Of a stretch of 64,000 bases of DNA, positions 58,986 through 64,000 are shown piece by piece. This DNA is from Setophaga petechia (lineage: Eukaryota; Chordata; Aves; Passeriformes; Parulidae). The DNA lies in assembly GCA_024362935.1 (NCBI GenBank), contig JANCRA010000003.1, positions 10,796,517-10,860,516 of the forward strand, given 5' to 3'. Position numbers and translations under genes: made by a program. Numbering within the stretch: position 1 is the first letter of the stretch; every line of letters starts with the position of its first letter. The notes beneath the pieces are model-generated. The model saw only the letters and a program-made list of their open reading frames with translations, ran no database searches and was not told the DNA's origin.

Positions 58986-61900
58986 ACCCCTGATTCTGCC
59001 GAGCTGAGAAGTGAGAGAGAGGAGCACAAGATGAAAGACATGGCAAACCAGGGAATTTAGGGGATGGAGCAGGAAAATAAAAGGACAATCGTTTTGTTAA
59101 TTTACTGGGTGTTTCAAACTCTTAAAAAGGCATTGTGATTCGGCACTGTCTTGATATGGTGCAGTTTTAGAGGTACGAAATAGTACCAAACTATTATCCT
59201 TGTTCAAACACAGAACTTTCATTCAGTGGTATATTCATCATGGCAATGCTTACACAGATTTCCTTGACCACCTGGTCTACATTAAGAAAACTAGAAATCT
59301 ATTTTTTAAATATTAGGTGCTACTAGAGATGTTCAAGAATCTGAACTGTTCTGTATGTTCTAGGGTATTACTGTTCATAGGAAAGACCAAGAGTTTGTTT
59401 GAACTAAGTGAAGAATACTACCAGACATGATAGCATTTCACTTGCAGTACTATCCTGTTTAGTATTGAATTGTTGGGATCATGAAACCATTTTAAGATGC
59501 TGATAGAGAAAATTAAATGAGAAATTTAATAAATATTCCACTTCTACACGTGAATCACATTTTTATTTAATAGAATGTAGTACTCAAGTTCTAAAGTAAA
59601 TGGTGTTCTTCACATTTCCATTCTTCCAAAAATTATATTATTAAATGTCTTATAATTCCAGTATGTGTTCTCTTTCTGCAATCTTCTTTATTTTTCTACT
59701 TTGCAAAATGAGAAGAAAAATATGCATATACATTGCTCAAGCACCATGTCATACTACACACAACACATTAAAACCACAAAAAATAATTAAAAAAAAATTA
59801 GTAGATAATTCCCAAATGAATAGGGAATCCCCAGATACTTTATAAAGAGTAGACATGCACTACACTAAGCTGTCCTAACTGGGGGTTGAGGACCACAGAT
59901 GGGAGTAGAGATTAAGGTTACTGTATCAAAAAATAATCACAGTATTTTCTTCAAATTGCAGACCTCATGAATGGCTACACCGCAGAAGATTTTGTTTAAA
60001 ACCTTGTGGTCAGATTCCATAAACAGTCTGAAAAAGAGCAGTGGTATGATCACTTTCTGAGGAGCAAATTTTTGATTCAGAACATTTTGTTGCCATGCAC
60101 CCACCATGCACCTACTCTGGTGTACAAGGAATTATACTGCCCATCACACCCCCTTGTTATCCTGCAGTGGGAATATACTGACATTAAGGGAAAAATGTGC
60201 TCACTGCAAACTTACATTTTGTCTTCCCATTAACATTTCACACTATTTTCCACAGAGGAAAGAGGTTATATAAATTAAATTAAGGCTGTGGCTTTTTTCA
60301 TCTAATGTGGTTTTATTAGGCTTTAAAAGAGTAATCACTATTCTCCAAGAATATCAGTATGGCACTCCAGAGTTGTCTTGTTTATCCATTAATATACAGG
60401 AGAATTTAAAGTGATCTACCCACTAACCTCAGAGCTTGTGTGTATTTTAGGAGACCAATACAACATCTGATTGTGTCTGAGTGCTGTTAAAAGGTAGATA
60501 GGAGCAAAACTGGTTTTGCCAATCTTTCCAGGTGTCTTTACAAGTTAGACTAGTTTTTGTATTTTTGGGAAGTATTACTTTGAATATTACTTTGAATTCA
60601 AGTATTACTTTGAATACTTAATCAATTTGATGAGACTATTTACTCAGTGAAGTTACTACACATCTGTCTAAAAAGTTCCCCATGAGATAAGGCTATTATC
60701 TAAGTTTTCCTCACCAAATAAAGGTACAATATTGGCTTTTGTTAGGATCAGCTTCCTAAAGAACTTAATAAAGAATCACTGCAGCAAAATAAATACTTAC
60801 CCCTTATTACAAATGAAGAATCAGACACGGAGATGCTGGGTAAAGTTTGCTTAGCTTGAAGTGATAAAGGAAATTTGTAACAAATCTCAAAGACCTGGTT
60901 TACTTGACTCTTAATTCTGTATTATGAATTAAAAATACATCATTAATTATATTTTTTGAAACATTTTAAATTCAAAATTAAGGTGCTGAGGCAGGAAAAA
61001 TACTTTTAAATCTTGCAGCTCTTAAAATATCATCTGTATTCATTCCCCAAGTAGTTAATTTGTAAAAGAGGAATGGAATATGGGTTAGAAGTGATCGAGT
61101 CTCTAAACAGTACCCAATAATTCAATGGAAAGGAGATAAAGTATTAGAAGACTTAATGAAAACACAGTGAAAGAAAAGCTACTCAGTGAGATCCATTGGA
61201 AGTTTCACTTTTTTCCTGGCAGTTTTGTGATGCTAACAGACACATGATTTTAAGGGAAATAATTTTAAATAAGTTGAAGCTTCTAAGATGAGAGCTGTTT
61301 GAAGTGCATTAAATTAATCCAAATTAAAGGACTTTTATGAGTTTCTAAAGCATTTCTATGTTTTCTTTGGTCAAGGTCCAAACTCATATGCATAGGCAGT
61401 TTTCCTCTGCTTAAATGACTGAATTGTCTTGACTGTGAAGTGTCTCCCCCCATCCCAGTTAGAGTGATATTTATAGGTACAAATGCAATTTATCTGGGGG
61501 CAGTGTATACCCTACACTGTAGATTCACTCACATGCACACAAACAGCAGTGCATAGGATCCAACTGTAACGATGCAAAGAACTTCTGTTTATCATCAAAC
61601 ATTTCATATATTCCATTACATGTGAAAGAATTATTATCTGTCCTGTTGCAGTGCAATGCTTTTTCCTGTAATGGAATTTTACTCTGCAAATTTATTTTGG
61701 TATTAAAAGGTTCCACTTTATAATGTCTATGGTTCAATCAGTGATCTAAAAGGCACTTAAATACTTTGAACAAGATACATAAAACGCTTTTATTGCAAAG
61801 CTTTGCTGTATCTACCAATTTTACCATTGATCTCTTTCCATGTAAGGCAGTTCTGGAAGCTGCCCATGCTGTATAAAATCACATGGTGGCTTTTGATCTC

Positions 61901-64000
61901 CAGCTGGTGATTAAAGCACATTATGGAGGTTTGAAATTTTCTTGTGGTCATTAGCATACCTCCAAACACTTCTCTGCTAAATTGTAGTGTTGTCACTATA
62001 TGCTATTTAAATAAGAAACCAGAATTCTATAAACTTATTATTTGCTATTCTTTGTAGCTCAGAGGATACAGATCTCTTGAATGAGGTGAGCTTATACTTA
62101 GCTGTGGACTTCCTGATCAAATAGTGATTTCTTAAGGTGATTTGGCTCTAGAAAAATGCACGAAAGAATGAGGTTATATTTTTTAAAACCCTCTTCTGAT
62201 GCAAACAGGGAGTGCTCTGTGTCTTGTACTCCCTATCTACAGTTCCCTATTTCCCACTGCTTAAAAACATCACTATCACTTCCAAGGTCACCAAGCTGTC
62301 ATATGTTTTCTACAGTGTATTTTTAAACAACACAGTATTAACTCTTTTGCTTGAAAGTAGAAGAAATAGCATCTTTCTGCACACTTATTGAAAATGTATT
62401 TGTGTGTTGGGAAAAATAATCACCATGTACTTGTTACTTTCTCTAGCAATCTCTTCAGTTCTTTTCGCAGAAAATAAATGAGTATGCCAGCTTTATATAT
62501 TTTTTATCTTTCACTTTATTATATTAGATTGCATCTTGTTTGTATATTTTTACCAACTATACCTTGCCAAGAAGCAAAGCTTATTGAATGTTACCCAGAT
62601 ACAGAGGAAAACATAGCACATGTTAAGGATATTACAGTCAGTAAATACCAAATAAATTCAAAAGCCTTGTTAGTTGTTCTACCTTGTCTCCTGACTCCCC
62701 AAAATAGAACAAATATAGGTAACCTGGTTTCTGACAAGTCAGTAGTTACAGATGGTTAAAAAGGAATAAAATCTGGGTCGAGGGAAAAATATTGGCCTGG
62801 AATGGATTTTGCAGTTGTAAGGGAGACATTTGAAAGGACAGTAAAACTTGTGGAAGAGATGTGCAGGCAAAATATCAAGGTTAGCAGTTATCAGCAGACC
62901 TATGAAGAACACAGTTTTGAGTCAATTATACTGTGTGGCACCTTGAATTATTTAAATCTGGGAAATAATAATTTCTTGTCTCTGCATTTATCCATCATGA
63001 GAGTTTCATGAGAGACAGCACTACAAATTTATTATTTAGGTAATATTTTTACTTATAAACTGCATGCTAAAACAGCTAAGATCTTTTATAAGATTTGAAG
63101 ACAGCAGTTTTTGTCTGAGGAGCATGTTGTTCAGAGAAAAAAAAACAACAAAAAGCTAATGGAAATTAGCACATTTCATCCTTTTTAATATCAAAAGTTA
63201 ATTCATATTCATATAAATAGTTTTTTTGGTGAATTAATTGTCTCATACAGACTTTCTTTGAGGAAGTAAAAGGGGCAGAAATCGTTGACTGTTTCCTTGG
63301 AAGGAAATTTAATACAATGAAAATTAAAAATAAACCGCTGCAATTCATTATAATTCATACTTGTCTGTCTTCTGGCAAGCTTTATTGTACAGAAATAGCT
63401 GTCTGGAGAAGAAAAAGTACTTATAGATCTGCTATTCTATACTTGAGCATAGCATGGAATCCTTCCTGTCGTGCCACTGCACTGCATAGTGTTGGTGTTC
63501 ATGACCATGCTAGTCTACATCATATTTACATGACATGAAACAAAATACATGATTTGGATAAGAATTGGTTTTCTCCAAGCTCTAATGGCCCTAAAAAATT
63601 CTAAAAAAGTGTTACCACTAGGTGTCTCATTGATTTCAATGTACTACAACCCAAGAGCAAGAAATGCTCCACAAAATTTGACAAAAATACAATTGATTAC
63701 CACTGACATCCCCTCCTTCGTTACACCAGCACACCCTCAATTTAGTCACATGCATTATTGTAATCAAGCTGTCAATCAGATTTTGGAATATTTCATTTTT
63801 GACATAATTACAGCAGAATCCCTACAACCCATCTAGAACATGGGTATGGCAAGATTGATATTGTGTTACAAAATGTGATCTGACAAAAAAAAATGATGCT
63901 TCTGTGCAAAAATTAAAGAAACACTGAACTGCTATGTATTTACCCTGGAAATGTGTTGCATAAGGTAGATTGTCAAGAGTCAATATAACTGCCTGCCCAT
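58986..64000. other. Intergenic upstream of VRK1, no gene recognised
   Basis: AT-rich sequence beyond the promoter. In other vertebrates PAPOLA lies on this side, but no PAPOLA exon is present here. There is a small tandem repeat of ATTACTTTGAAT at about 60567-60620. Open frames at 62478-62759, 62802-63011 and 63549-63836 lack splice context and family resemblance. Confidence 0.6.

Noticed and set aside
62802..63011. 69-codon plus-strand frame starting MDFAVVRETFERTVK as a possible exon
   Set aside because: It looks locally protein-like but matches nothing known to me, and it lacks convincing splice sites or neighbouring exons.
1..64000. tRNA, rRNA, CRISPR array, telomeric repeat or mitochondrial insert
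   Set aside because: None was seen on reading through. There are no cloverleaf-like blocks, regular spacer arrays or TTAGGG runs.

Overview
This window is from a bird nuclear genome, most likely a songbird. It carries CR1 LINE fragments and long terminal repeats of avian ERVL-like type. The base composition is AT-rich, apart from one CpG-island promoter and two smaller CpG-rich patches. There is no sign of bacterial or viral gene organisation. Most open frames are short, chance frames in intronic or intergenic DNA.

The one protein-coding gene I can support is VRK1 (vaccinia-related kinase 1, a nuclear Ser/Thr kinase of the host), on the minus strand. Twelve coding exons were read from the sequence. 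They run from the ATG at 53093 to the TAA at 29161-29163. Every intron has GT/AG ends and the exon phases fit throughout, giving a 1236-nt CDS (411 aa plus stop, against 396 aa in human as I recall it). The Gly-rich loop, the ATP-site Lys, the catalytic Asp and the DYG motif are all present, so the gene looks intact. Its 5' UTR intron runs from 53099 up to a CpG island at about 57.9-58.56 kb. That island has an unusual promoter core: two inverted ZNF143-type sites flanking a CTCF-like site.

Layout, left to right. 1-27 kb: intergenic DNA beyond the 3' end of VRK1. In vertebrates I know, this side faces the gene desert towards BCL11B. It holds one CR1 fragment (1.94-2.44 kb), a TGACA/TGTCA motif cluster (4.88 kb), an orphan CpG-rich patch (13.44-13.95 kb) and a (TA)n tract. 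27.9-29.16 kb: probable VRK1 3' UTR with three poly(A) signal candidates. 29.16-53.1 kb: VRK1 coding exons and introns, with two LTRs in the last intron (one sense, one antisense) and a 30-bp minisatellite in the second coding intron. 53.1-58.4 kb: 5' UTR intron, with an (AAGGG)n purine tract close to the promoter. 58.58-58.99 kb: two antisense CR1 relics. 59-64 kb: intergenic DNA on the side where PAPOLA lies in other vertebrates; no exon was recognised.

I found no new gene system. The most interesting features are the ZNF143/CTCF/ZNF143 inverted promoter, the homopurine pentanucleotide tract beside it, the minisatellite with higher-order structure, the penultimate VRK1 exon squeezed between a T22 tract and an LTR, and a weak splice donor whose failure would remove the nuclear-localisation tail of the kinase.
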